From NCBI GenBank assembly GCA_963082975.1, contig OY720345.1, forward strand, positions 2,617,001-2,681,000: 64,000 nucleotides of DNA, in the 5' to 3' direction. This stretch comes from Labia minor (taxonomy: Eukaryota; Arthropoda; Insecta; Dermaptera; Spongiphoridae). Both the position numbers and the translations under genes were made by a program. The notes under the pieces are model-generated. The model saw only the letters and a program-made list of their open reading frames with translations. It did not search any database and was not told where the DNA came from. This document shows, one piece after another, positions 36,725 through 46,527 of this stretch (position 1 is the stretch's first letter; the number at the start of each line of letters is the position of its first letter).

Positions 36725-37467
36725 TTTTTTGGCGTGAAGGAGCAGGGTGGCCTACACTTTCGGGCTTCGGCCCCGAAGCGAGCGTGGTAGTAACACTGGC
36801 TGTTCGGGGGGGCGGCTGGTTGCTGTTGGCCCGAAGCTCGTGGCCTTGAGGGTGCCGGCCTGGCCAGATTTGCCGCGAGCTGCTGGATTTGTCGCTCCAA
36901 GTCCGTTAAGCGTTCGCTCAGCGAGCGGGCCTCGGCGACCTGTTGTTGATGCGCGACGTTAGTTGTTGTGCGCTCATGCGCACTACAGGCTGCGTCAGCG
37001 AGCTGCGCAGTTGTTTCGAGCGGCAGCTGGGGCTGTCCCCCGATTATGGCCTGCGTGATGGTGGGTAGGCGTTGCAACCAGAGGGAGCGCGTGAGGTCCT
37101 CGGGGACGGCGTTGGCCTTGGCCAGTGTGAGCATCTCTCGGAGAAGCTCCGACGGCTTCCGATCTCCAAGGGGCGCTTCCTCTAGCAGTTGTTTCAGCTG
37201 CTGTTGTTTGGTCGGGGCGAGGCGGCTGATGAGGCCTTCTTTTAGCTTGGCGTATTTGCCGTCGTTGGGGGGGTCCTCGATAATGTCGTGCACTATGGCG
37301 GCTTCGCTGGCTTCAAGACGAGACAAGATGTGGTAGTACTTTGTCTCGTCCTGGGTTATGCCCGCAAGGGTGAACTGAGCCTCTGCGACGGCGAACCATG
37401 CTCCGGGCCGTTCGTGCCAAAATGGCGGGAGTTTGACCGCCGTGTGTTGGATCGCTGGCGTACTCAT
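36706..37467 (-). CDS. gag: Ty3 Gag with C-H-C-C finger
   Basis: It is 253 residues; the ATG lies only 15 nt inside the 5' LTR, just after the primer site. Near the N-terminus the pattern P-P-F-W...[12 protein letters not shown] (residues 14-32) is typical of this clade's capsid. A coiled-coil-like stretch rich in E, R, L and Q spans about 175-200, followed by a P/R/Q-rich linker. The nucleic-acid finger is C225-x2-H228-x9-C238-x3-C242. This C-H-C-C arrangement replaces the usual CCHC knuckle and is known for CsRn1-like elements. Gag would form the particle and package RNA. The frame stops shortly after the slippery site. Confidence 0.92.
   Translation of the reverse strand: MSTPAIQHTAVKLPPFWHERPGAWFAVAEAQFTLAGITQDETKYYHILSRLEASEAAIVHDIIEDPPNDGKYAKLKEGLISRLAPTKQQQLKQLLEEAPLGDRKPSELLREMLTLAKANAVPEDLTRSLWLQRLPTITQAIIGGQPQLPLETTAQLADAACSAHERTTTNVAHQQQVAEARSLSERLTDLERQIQQLAANLARPAPSRPRASGQQQPAAPPNSQCYYHARFGAEARKCRPPCSFTPKNTDTSA
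36724..36730 (-). promoter_or_regulatory. -1 ribosomal frameshift site A AAA AAC
   Basis: The heptamer AAAAAAC lies in gag phase: A is the third base of a Pro codon, then AAA (K247), then AAC (N248). Slipping back one base enters the pol frame and reads on without a stop into protease; gag itself stops 18 nt after the heptamer. The predicted fusion has 248 + 1,023 residues. The heptamer matches the X XXY YYZ rule. A downstream G+C-rich region (GGCGGCAGCCGCTGG) could form a stimulating stem, which I have not folded. Confidence 0.85.
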
Positions 37468-37468
37468 T

Positions 37469-37480
37469 TCGGGGTCACCA
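37469..37480 (-). other. primer-binding site, tRNA-Trp type
   Basis: Two bases inside the LTR the minus strand reads TGGTGACCCCGA. This complements the 3' end of tRNA-Trp including CCA over 12 nt; the match weakens after that. It sits directly against the gag ATG. Confidence 0.8.
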
Positions 37481-37482
37481 AT

Positions 37483-37697
37483 ATAGGGTTTCGAAATAAA
37501 ACACTATGTTGAGATATAGAAATATTTATTTATCGCAATTGTATGTGAGCAAGTTGAACTGAGGCAGCTGAATGACTTGTGACGACGAGATCTCTTGTCT
37601 AAGTCCCGCGCGAAGCTGGCACACAAAACATTTTTGGAAAGTCACGTGAGTCGTCATATGTGGTCTATGTCGTGTGTGTTTTGTGCTTGCTGCCACA
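37483..37697 (-). repeat. 5' LTR of the Ty3 element
   Basis: It is 215 bp, identical by eye to 33,400-33,614, and upstream of gag on the minus strand. It starts TGTGGCAGC at 37,697. No strong TATA box is seen; an E-box-like CACGTG is present in GACTCACGTGAC. Confidence 0.9.
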
Positions 37698-38714
37698 TAT
37701 CTATCTATCTATAGCCATTGGTTCTCAAAAACCGCTCTAACGATTTTTTTCAAATTCACACTAGATATAGTATTTATAAAGAAAAATTAAGTTTTATTGA
37801 TGATATCTCTTGAAACACATACAGCTTTATTATTTATTTCTTAATTAAAAATTATATATGGGTGTGACGTCATTTGGAATTTTACTCCCACCTTTTTTTA
37901 AAGGATATTGTATTAATATTTTTTTTATATTTAAAATATTTTAAAATAAAATAAATTTCGAAATAAAATTAAAAATATTTATTTTTAATAAAATATATAT
38001 ATATATTTATTAATCTCTCTCAAAAAAAACAAAAACAAAAACAAAAAAACATATAATTTGGAATTTTACTCCCGCCTTTTTTTAAAGGATATTGTATTAA
38101 TATTTTTTTTATATGACATTCATATTGAAATTTCACTCCCGCCTTTTTTTAAAAGACAAATATTTTAAAATTGTTTATTTAATTTCGAAATAAAATTAAA
38201 AATATATATTTTAATAATATTTTATAATTATAAATTACGATATATATTTATCATTCTTCCAATAAAAAAAAAATATTCATGCACTTAGAAACATACCTAA
38301 TAATACATTTTAATCAGATTGATGCAATGATGCAACATTTAATAATTGTAATAAATAATTGTATATCAGCTCGGTGTCTCAAGTATTAATATTACCAGCC
38401 AAACCCAATATAATAATGAATTTTTTTTTTTAACTTAATTAGCTAGCCGAGGCTCGGGGTCCCGGTGTGATCTTAATATATTGTCAGAATTAGATAAATA
38501 ATGTAGAGAAAAAAATTATTTAAAAATAGATAGATTTATTTAAATGAAATAAAATTATTTAATTTACAGAATGAAAATGTCTATAATAATGTCTAAACAT
38601 TTTTTCGAGCGACAGCTCGGTATCCCAGGTATTAATATTACCAGCCAAACCCAATAATAATGAATCATTTTTTTTAACTTAAGTACCGAGCCGAGGCTCG
38701 GGGTCCCGGTACTT

Positions 38715-39412
38715 CTATTTTAAAAGTTATATACAGTTAAATAGTATAATAATATAAATAAATATAGAAAATAAAATAATTTATAATTTTAAATACTTCA
38801 TTATTAAAAACATATGCTACTGTGCCATTGAGAATTAATTAAGAATTATATTTAAATAATAATTGAAAAATAATATTCTATAATAATATACATAGATATT
38901 AGTTGTTCTTTATAGTAGTTTTAGTAGTGAACAGCATTGAAATCGATTTATAACTATAAGACTAGAGAAAAAAAAATACACAGGACATTATTTCTAGAGT
39001 TATGTATATCGTAACGTAAAGAAAATGTTTTGCGCGGATTGCCTCGGGAGAGGTATAACTTTGGAGAAGTTAACCTCTATTGACCCCTCCGCAGAGATAA
39101 AGGAAATATACGTCCCTTGGAGTTGCGATCGCTTTAACTAGAGTCAATATAATATGTGCAATGTCACAAAAACAAAAAACAAAAAAAACAATGATATATA
39201 TTATAAAATATCCAATACCAACCAATACTTTATTTAATCTACATAAAATTTCTTGCAACTTACACTCACAGAAAACAGATTTGAGATGGATTCTGGTAGA
39301 TAGGAGATGCCAGTCTAATATTCTCGATGTCAGGGTATATAAACTAGAAGGGCACATTGTGATTTGAATGATTATTTGTTTACAATAAAATGTAGAGAGA
39401 ACAGATAGTTAG
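38715..39412. other. A+T-rich spacer, no gene recognised
   Basis: A more complex patch at 39,030-39,150 (GGATTGCCTCGGGAGAGG) may be the start of the LINE relic that follows, but I could not align it. Short ORFs on both strands at 39,070-39,367 are unrecognised. Confidence 0.4.
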
Positions 39413-40350
39413 TTAACTTGTAGTAGTAATCAACCAAAAACGATACAATTTAGACAATTTTAGGTTGAAAAACCAAGTACATATATAAATGAAAATTCTA
39501 GCTAGAAATAAAAAAATCGGTATAGCAATTTGTTTCTTAAAGGAGGTGATACGATGAAAGATACAGGAAAAAATAAAGACAAATATTAAAACGGCTGTAG
39601 TAAAAAAAGAAAAGGGAAATGTGTTAAAAAATAACATTGAAGAACCGATTTTACATAAGAGAGCAATGATAATGGGAAAATTTAAAAATAACAAAGCAAC
39701 GGAAACGGGAAGATGGGATACATGGAAAATTAATCAAATATACGAGAATTGATAACCTTGAGTAGAATGTATGCACAAATTAGTTCTTTCAAATTGGCAT
39801 AAGGAACAGAGATTCCAATCACACACACATTCCACTTTACATAAAAACTTCACTAACTGCAGTGGAATTTCTCTTTTAACGTCATTAGACATAAGATTCT
39901 CTTACATATATTATCTTACAAAGTAAAATTTTTCGACAATATGCAAAAGAAATATTAGGACATTATCAATCCACATTGAGGATTCAGGCCAAATCGATCA
40001 ACATTAGATTAGATAATAGAAAAAAATGCGAATTCAATATTTCTGTTCACTTATTTGTTATTTGTAGACTTTAGTAAAGCATACGTATGACTCAATAGAT
40101 TCAAAATGTCTCAAAGATAGCAAAGGAAGGGTAATCAATTATCAAAAACTAAACTTTCGAAATTCAGTTGACATTTAGCACGAATTGGGAAACGTTCGTT
40201 TGGAAGATCAAGGTCGGAGTGGGTGGACAATGTATATTATTAGAAAGGAACGTAAGAGAGATGGAAGAAAATAGGAGTAGGAGGAATAGGATATGGACAC
40301 TTGCCGCGGCCAAGAACTTTCAAGTTCCGTAGAACCACAGAGATAGATGA
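39413..40350 (+). pseudogene. LINE relic: pre-RT, RT fingers and C-terminal tail
   Basis: The translation, over several frames, shows a pre-RT segment ending in GKFKNNKA, then NCSGISLLTSL near 39,858-39,890. Next comes the F-R-P-N-R-S-T-like block near 39,975-40,005 and FVDFSKAYD with frame breaks near 40,060-40,085. It then jumps near 40,170 to the tail WVDN...RKERKRD and AAAKNFQVP-stop near 40,300-40,330. The catalytic RT centre is deleted. The minus-strand 93-codon ORF over 39,413-39,694 is an antisense shadow. This copy has no recognisable Helitron ends around it. Confidence 0.7.
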
Positions 40351-40517
40351 ACATAGAGTTACACTTAAAAGGTTAATTAAAAAGAAAAGAAATATTCTTC
40401 AATTAATTAATATGATATTAAAAAAATAATAAGTGTAAAACTATATTACTTTATTTCTAATTTAATTCTAAATCACAATCCTAAGCACAATCAAATAATA
40501 ATTATAATTAGTACTCG

Positions 40518-40884
40518 CATCTGGTTCACCGAGGTCATTAAAAAAAATGATTCCTTATTATTGGCTGGTAATATTAATACTTTCGTAATTTGATTATAAA
40601 ATATTATTATACTAGAAATATTTTTAATTTCATTTTATTTACAATATTTTTTTGTATTTAAAGAAGCGTTCTCTGACGTAGTTGCTGATGTCATTTAAAT
40701 TTACTATTTTGAATTGAGAAAAAAATAACAAAGATGATTTTTCCCAATGCTGATACCAATACAGATCGATTTGTCCTCATAAAAATTATCTATGGTGTGA
40801 ATTTCAAAAAAAAATCCTTAGAGGGGTTTAATATTTCAAAAATACAAATATGTATACAATTTTTGCTAGTATATTAAGATAAGA
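40518..40884 (-). mobile_element. HelB fragment with intact 5' end
   Basis: On the minus strand it begins at 40,884 with TCTTATCTTAATATACTAGC after a T-A-G-C-A flank, keeps TTGAAATTCACACCATAGAT and TTGGTATCAGC, and ends near 40,518-40,580 with the subterminal TATTAATATTACCAGCC block. The palindromic end is lost and most of the middle is deleted. Confidence 0.65.
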
Positions 40885-41829
40885 TGCTAAGATATTAACT
40901 TAAATATTTATGTATATATTATATAATATATCTTTGGTTGTTGAAATGTAGTAACATTTATAAATCTTTAAATTACAATAACGATTTTTATTTTTTTATT
41001 ATCATTATTAATAACTTTGGTGAATAGTGTGGTGAATAGTGTAATAAAGACTTTCTTTGAAACTTTTATACAATATTTATATATTATTTTTTTATTTTGC
41101 TATAATTTTCAAATTTAATTATAGTTCGATTGATGTCGTTGGTTTGTTCAAAGAACAAATACCATGGTATAAAATATCGAAATCGGATTAACTTTTTTTT
41201 TTTTTGTTTCGGTGGAAAAGATTTATAATAATTGAATGAAAATCAATATTCTTTTTTTTTTTTTTTTTTGCTTGGAATCATCCATGATATCTAATCTTAT
41301 TTGAAATCATACTCATCATAGAGACTTCAATTTTTAATCTATTAATTTTTTTGATTTTTTTACTTTCATTTATGTTTTTCGACTAAATGATGAATAATAA
41401 TATAATTTTAAATCCTTAAAATAACTCTAAACAAAAAAAATCTGGTATTTTATCTTCGGAAGAAAATTGTAACATACATTTCTAAATTTAAACATAAATT
41501 AATATTAAACTTTGAAAAATATAAAATATCTTTGTATAGTAATAATTTATCTATGTGTTTTCCAGCTATTAATAATGATTTAAAATATGAATGTGATATA
41601 TACTATATATATATATTTCTTTATAAATAAAACACAGATTTTATTACCTATCTAAACTAAACGATTAATACCTACTATATAACCTATATAGGTATAATTT
41701 ATTATTTTTATATATAGCAAAATTGTTATTATTATTATTATTATTATTTTGTTAATTTCTTTGTATTAAAATAAATTCATATAAATTTTATTTATTTCTC
41801 ATTTATTAATTAATCTATAATTCTATCTC
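40885..41829. other. A+T-rich spacer, no gene recognised
   Basis: The stretch holds long T runs and a TTA microsatellite near 41,728-41,748. No coding signal was seen. Confidence 0.5.
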
Positions 41830-42012
41830 ATTGCCACTGACTCTACGAAACTTGTTAGTTTTTTGGCCGTAGCAACCACAAATTTTTCAAACGTCCCTAA
41901 CCTAAGTAACGCTCATTCAAATTGTAAATATTTTCTCCCATCTCTCCTCATATGTCTTTTTCTATATTGTCTACCCAATTGGTCACCTCACAAATAGACT
42001 TTTTACAAGGTA
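41830..42012 (-). pseudogene. LINE 3'-terminal fragment
   Basis: Minus-strand translation gives WVDNIEKDI near 41,960-41,985 and, after frame changes, an AAAKN-like ending followed by a sequence similar to the 3' end of the other LINE copies (CGTAGAGTCAGTGGCA against CGTAGAACCACAGAGA at about 40,338). It is short, degenerate and cut at its 5' side just beside the pogo-like element. Confidence 0.55.
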
Positions 42013-42016
42013 GATA

Positions 42017-43825
42017 GGGTGACCCAGCCAGTAGTTGAACCCCTTCCAGTAGTTGAACAAATTACCAAAAATCCGCCAAAATCTCAAGAGGAAACATGCT
42101 TGGAACGTGAAATTTTATTTTATTTTTTTTAAGTTGTTATGTTGTCACAACTGAAACACCTATCGTCTGCTGCACGTGACTTAAGTACTCAGAGATATTA
42201 TTTTTTTTCTCAAATGAAATACTTGTTTTTGCATTCACGACTAGTCTACTGAAAATACGGTAAGTAAAAGTAATCCACGTGCATCCTAGTCATTTTTAGA
42301 GATATTTTTACCGAATTGGTCTTAAATTAAAGCTAAAGGACTACATTTTGAAGCATGATATTAAGGTATAGATATTTTTTATTTTTTAGAGCTCTAAACT
42401 GACTGTTCAACTAATGGCATTGTTAAAATGCACAAATTCCAGTAATTGAACAGTGGTGAACGGTGCCCGCCATTAAAGATCACCAGACTGTGAATGTTCA
42501 ATCCCTCTTATACCTTGAATCCCTCTTCCCCAAGGGTAGGCCTGAAGAATTTAGAAAAGTGCAGGGGAAGAGTGGGAGGGTAATATTGGCCTTTTGTCTG
42601 AGTGTATTGAAAAAGAGTCCGAAATTAATCATAATTTTGATGCCTCACCTTCAGCATTGAATGTTAGTGCAATCCAAGCAACACTTTCAAGACAAACGGA
42701 CTCGCCTAAAGTCGTAGGGACTGAAGTCAGTCCTGCATTTGCCGATGCTATATTATGGCCACATGAATCTCCACAAAAGATTAAAGCAACAAGGCGACGC
42801 TTACCTTACGCAACAACTTCAGAGCAATGGATTAAGTCTTTTGAAGACAAGAAGAAAGAAAAAGCAGAGAAGGAAAAGGAAAAGAAAAGAAGAATTCAAG
42901 AAAGGCTAGATAAGAAAGAGAAACTCTATAAAAAGAAGCAAGAAAAACTTCGAGTTTCTAGTAAACGACAGTCAGTACCCCGGACAGCTCTGAGTCTAGT
43001 GTCGAAGTATCGTCGGGCACGAATCCGAGCGTGATGACAATGGGCATAACTGGCAGCCAGTACAGAATCAAGTAGAAGAGCATGTGATTATTGTATACGA
43101 GGACAAATATTTCCCAGGCATAATACTAAAAATCGATGAAGATGGTGCAGAAGTGTCCTCAATGGCCAAATCAATGGAAATGGCCAAAATAAAGATGTTC
43201 TTTTTTATAATTGGGAAAGCATTGTTTCCCATTGTGAGCCGACAAAAATCAGTAAAACCAGGGATCTGTATGCAGTAACGGGACTCGACTTCCAAAGCAA
43301 TTTCGTATCAAAAGTTTAAAAAATTATAAAAATATTTTTAATTTTGTATCTTATGTGTATATTGCCGATTGGTGTTTGTTTGAAATAAATAAATAAATGT
43401 ATTATTGTTATTATTATTATTATAATTTAAACATTGAGCAATGTTTGGAATGTGAATCAGCCTTGTATTGTGTTATGAGTGCTCAAGCTATAGGCCTAGA
43501 TATTTGTTAAGTCGTTTTGGATGTGTACCTAAACTTAAAATAAAAAAAAACTATGAAATAACGGGTGTTCAATTACTGGAATATCGAGCGTTCAGAAACT
43601 GGACATGTCTGTTCAACCACTGGGATAAAATCATAAAAAATGTTGTGAATTTTTTTTTGCTTTTTATTTTTCAGTTAAGCACTGTTTAATATTTTTTTTT
43701 AATAACTACAATAATAAAGCTTTGTTAAAAATCCATTAGCTTAGTTTTACGGCTAATAGTATAGAACTTACAACAGGATCTGTGGTAAACTGGCTTTATT
43801 TGTTCAACTACTGGCTGGGTCACCC
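42017..43825 (+). mobile_element. pogo/Tigger-like DNA transposon, deletion derivative
   Basis: Perfect 24-bp terminal inverted repeats begin GGGTGACCCAGCCAGTAGTT on both strands, and both ends are flanked by TA (42,015-42,016 and 43,826-43,827). Just inside, the motif CCAGTAGTTGAAC recurs: it repeats at about 42,046, and diverged forms occur at about 42,438, 43,565 and 43,610. These subterminal copies may be transposase sites. The only coding remains resemble the C-terminal tail of pogo/Tigger-type transposases; the DNA-binding and DDE parts are gone. The superfamily call rests on the TA duplication and this tail. Confidence 0.75.
42594..43319 (+). pseudogene. pogo/Tigger-type transposase C-terminal remnant
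   Basis: An open piece (42,594-43,034) has a PHESPQKIKATRRRLPYATT segment, then EQWIKSFEDKK and a long K/E-rich coiled-coil-like stretch. This matches the charged tail of many jerky/Tigger-like transposases. After a frame change near 43,020, the frame at 43,084-43,278 gives VYEDKYFPGIILKIDEDGAE. This is the small domain that in related proteins continues as a W-K-W-P motif; here WKWPK appears in another frame near 43,175. The end LYAVTGLDF is in a third frame near 43,268-43,295, with a stop at 43,317. At least two frameshifts break it. The upstream ORF at 42,463-42,660 is unrecognised. Confidence 0.6.
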
Positions 43826-43827
43826 TA

Positions 43828-44570
43828 TATATATAGTATATACGATATATGGTATAAAATGTAAATAGCTTTAATAAAAAGTTATTAAAACTATATTTAA
43901 GTAATAATAAATAATGAGAATATTAGTAAATTTCATATAATAGAGATAATATCATGTCTAACAGTATAAATAAATTCTAACATTAATCTGAATAGATTAA
44001 ATCAATCATTTCATCAAAAGCTAATATTTGTATTCATTTTTAATCCTCATATTCTATTTATATTATTTATTTAAGCGTGAAATACTCCGTCTACAATTTC
44101 ATCAGCCATTTCATCAGTCAACTTCTATTATATTGTGTTGGTTGCTTTGAATAATTTTAACTTAATCATTAGTTTATTTATTAAGAAGAAATGGATATTT
44201 GAAATTCCACATTTATTCGATAAAATTTTATAAATTAACATTTACAAATATAGAAAAATAAATAAATAAATAAATAAATATATGAGTTGATATTGTCTTA
44301 TGAAATTAATAATAAAATGTTAAGGGAAAATATCATTAGAGTACAACATTCCATAATATAATAATTATGTTTTCATTAAACATTCATTTATGATCGTTAA
44401 GTATGTTATACTGATGATAAGAGAAACAGGCTCTTCTCTTAAAGCCGAGATTGAAATTGCCAACCTTTTTCTCATTAAAATAAAAACTTGCAATTCATCA
44501 GACAATAGATAAAACGTGTATTATACAATTTCAGTATGATAAAAATTTTAATTAAACCCAATAGGATTTT

Positions 44571-44606
<36 letters not shown>

Positions 44607-44661
44607 AAAATTATTATTATATAGGAATCAAAATTAAAGTTTTTTCAAATATTAAAATTAG
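43828..44661. other. A+T-rich spacer, no gene recognised
   Basis: The stretch includes an AAAT microsatellite near 44,260-44,280 and a T run of about 29 at 44,571-44,599 just before the next Helentron-like copy. No gene was seen. Confidence 0.5.
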
Positions 44662-45280
44662 CTGGAGTGTCTCCACTCGACTATCTCGCAATTTGAATTG
44701 GATTAAATAACATAATATATTATATTTAAATTAAATTTAATTAATTATAAATTATAAATAATAAATAATAAATATTAAACCAGCGCATGTTTGGCTTTTT
44801 GTTGATGGCACCACGTCACGTGTTGACGCGTGAGATTTTCAGTGTTAAAAAATTAATTCTGGTAATTTCAGCGAATCAATCAAGCTGAAATTCTATATAT
44901 AGCAGTTTTATACAATTATTAATCATGTGAAAAATTATCAAACATATATCTTTATTTTTACGGTCACTTTAGAGGAAAAAAAATCAAAACGTTGTAGGTA
45001 ATGACCCTCTTCCGGTTGAGCTACATTTCTCAAAAGTTGATAGAAAACTATGAATTTTGAATAATGTCCATGTACCAAATTTCATCATTCTAGCTCAAAC
45101 CGTTTTTGCGTAATCTTGCCTACATACATACACACACACATACACACATACACACACACAGACATTTTTCTCAACCTTAGTGAAAATGATTCAGGAACCT
45201 TCAAAACGTATAAAAACATCAAAATCTCAACATCGAAAATTTTCATGATCGCAATACTATCTCTGGCGAGATAGTAAAAA
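44662..45280 (-). mobile_element. Helentron-like element, full-length copy
   Basis: On the minus strand it begins ACTATCTCGCCAGAGATAGT at 45,276 and ends GCGAGATAGTCGAGTGGAGA plus CACTCCAGC at 44,662. The TG microsatellite lies at 45,121-45,162. It keeps all internal landmarks (ATTTTGATGTTTTTATACG, GGTTTGAGCTAGAATGATG, CACGTGACGTGGTGCC). With its two clean ends it is a good reference copy for the family. The 108-codon ORF overlapping its edge is not a gene. Confidence 0.8.
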
Positions 45281-45416
45281 TGCATCAAACTACCTGACAA
45301 TACAATGTATTCATATACAAAATTTGATTCTTTTTTTTTCTTCTTTGTATATTTTCTTATATTTACTGCTATTGTATAATTTAATTTTGTTGTTGGTAAT
45401 AATAAGTACATACCTT

Positions 45417-45826
45417 TTTTACTATCTCGCCAAAGTAGTATTACGATTATGAAAATGTTCGATGTCTAGATTTTGATGTTTTTATACGTTTTGAAGGTCC
45501 CTGAATCATTTTCACTAAGGTTGAGAAAAATGTCTCTCTTTCTCTCTCTCTCTCTTTGTGTGTGTGTGTGTGGACAAGATTACGCAAAAATGGTTTGAGC
45601 TAGAATAATGAAATTTGGCATTATTCAAAATTCGTAGTTTTCTATCAACTTTTGAGAAATGTAGCTCATCCAGAAGAGGGTCATTACCTATCACGTTTTG
45701 ATTTTTGTTCCTCTAAACTGACTGTAAAAATAAAGATTTATGTTTGATAGTTTTTCACCTGATTAAAAATTGTATAAAACTGCTATATATAGAATTTCAG
45801 CTTCTTTGAATCCTTGTAAGTAACGG
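45417..45826 (+). mobile_element. Helentron-like element, 3'-truncated copy
   Basis: It starts TTTACTATCTCGCCAAAGTA, has a CT/GT microsatellite at about 45,532-45,572, and follows the family through AAATTGTATAAAACTGCTAT and ATAGAATTTCAGCTT. It is cut before the CACGTGACG segment. It lies 137 bp from the copy at 44,662-45,280 in opposite orientation, 5' ends facing. Confidence 0.75.
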
Positions 45827-45850
45827 GGTTGGGTTAATTAAACAAAAATC

Positions 45851-46527
45851 GATTTAAAATTAATAAAAAATGATTTTTAATTTAATTGATTGCACTCTGT
45901 TTATTATTAGTAGAAATAGTTGGGTGAATCCAGCAAAGGTTGATTATGGAAGAAGTAAATTTGAATTTATTCAGATTAAAATAAAATATTAAATTATAAT
46001 AAAATTAATATTTAATGATGGAAGAAATGAATGCAATTATAATAGATATCATATAACTTAGAAATTAACTATAAAATAAAGTTCATTTATTTTAATTAAT
46101 ATTAAAGATATATCAACAATTGCAAATTATAAAGAGTTGACCACTTAGCTGTTAATTGTTATTAGTATAGCGTTCAGGGCAAGGCGATTTCTGGGGTTCC
46201 TTTTAGGCATTCCATTATACATCACCACTGGCATCAACTTGTATGTTTGACCTCCATGTAGGATCCTGGCACTGTCGTATCGGTTAGAAATGATGTTCCA
46301 GTAGAATGCCTCTCTACCCCATCCTACCAGCCCTTGGCTACTCTTCCAATAACTCAGGAGAATTAACACTTGTCTCGCCTTTATACTACTATTAACAATG
46401 AACAGCAAAGAATTTAAATTTACCTCTACCCTAATCAACCTTCGCTGGATTCACCCGACTATTTTATATTAATAATAAACAGAGTGCAATCAATTAAATT
46501 AAAAATCAATTTTATTAATTTTAAACA
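45851..46527. mobile_element. long-TIR element enclosing a 97-aa ORF
   Basis: Arms of about 95-120 bp, 45,851-45,970 and 46,407-46,527, are inverted copies with some mismatches. Shared segments include TTTTTAATTTAATTGATTGC, ACTCTGTTTATTATTA and GGGTGAATCCAGC. The spacer carries the minus-strand ORF at 46,145-46,438. No clear target-site duplication was identified. Long imperfect termini suggest a foldback- or Mutator-type element, but the superfamily is not established. Confidence 0.65.
46145..46438 (-). CDS. hypothetical 97-aa protein inside long-TIR element
   Basis: I do not recognise this protein. Its ATG lies in the right inverted arm. The middle (about residues 30-85) has an ordinary amino-acid mix: W-K-S-S-Q-G, GWGREAFYWNIISNRYD, then ARILHGGQTYKLMPVVMYNG and a basic P-K-R-N-P-R-N-R. 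The DNA there is clearly less A+T-rich than its surroundings and looks protein-like rather than random. No signal peptide or membrane segment is evident. It could be a captured exon, a fragment of a TE protein, or chance. Expression and start choice are unproven. Confidence 0.35.
   Translation of the reverse strand: MIRVEVNLNSLLFIVNSSIKARQVLILLSYWKSSQGLVGWGREAFYWNIISNRYDSARILHGGQTYKLMPVVMYNGMPKRNPRNRLALNAILITINS

Larger units (their letters stand above)
33400..37697 (-). mobile_element. Ty3-type LTR retrotransposon of the CsRn1 clade, intact
   Basis: The element is 4,298 bp with 215-bp LTRs, flanked by the 5-bp direct repeat TATCT (33,395-33,399 and 37,698-37,702). On the minus strand the order is LTR, tRNA-Trp-type primer site, gag, -1 frameshift site, protease-RT-RNase H-integrase, polypurine tract, LTR. 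Clade placement rests on three things: the tRNA-Trp primer, the C-H-C-C Gag finger in place of CCHC, and the short gag leader. The body is far richer in G+C than the DNA around it. I found no stop or frameshift in gag or pol, and the LTRs look identical by eye, so the insertion is young and could be active. Confidence 0.93.
33347..38714 (+). mobile_element. HelB Helitron-like element split by a Ty3 element
   Basis: The 5' end TCTTATCTTATTATGCTAGC follows an A. The family sequence stops in the TATC microsatellite at 33,399 and resumes at 37,698 with AGCCATTGGTTCTCAAAAAC shortly after. It ends at 38,714 with CGGTACTT. The 4.3 kb between is the Ty3 element plus one copy of its duplication. As in the copy at 18,859, two 3' palindromes occur in tandem (near 38,446-38,465 and 38,689-38,714) with the same intervening sequence. 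The two copies clearly descend from one recent source, though this one has extra small deletions and a duplicated segment at 38,057-38,150. Confidence 0.75.

Noticed and set aside
33882-36737. Long plus-strand open frames over the Ty3 element
   Set aside because: They are antisense shadows of gag and pol, produced by G+C-rich codons; their translations show no domain, while the minus strand carries every retroelement motif.
39413-39694. Minus-strand 93-codon hydrophobic frame resembling a membrane protein
   Set aside because: It is the antisense of a LINE pre-RT segment rich in A-runs (lysine codons), which read as phenylalanine and isoleucine on the other strand.
42463-42660. Separate small gene upstream of the transposase remnant
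   Set aside because: It overlaps the transposase tail frame, lies inside the transposon and has no recognisable similarity; it is more likely a broken part of the same element.
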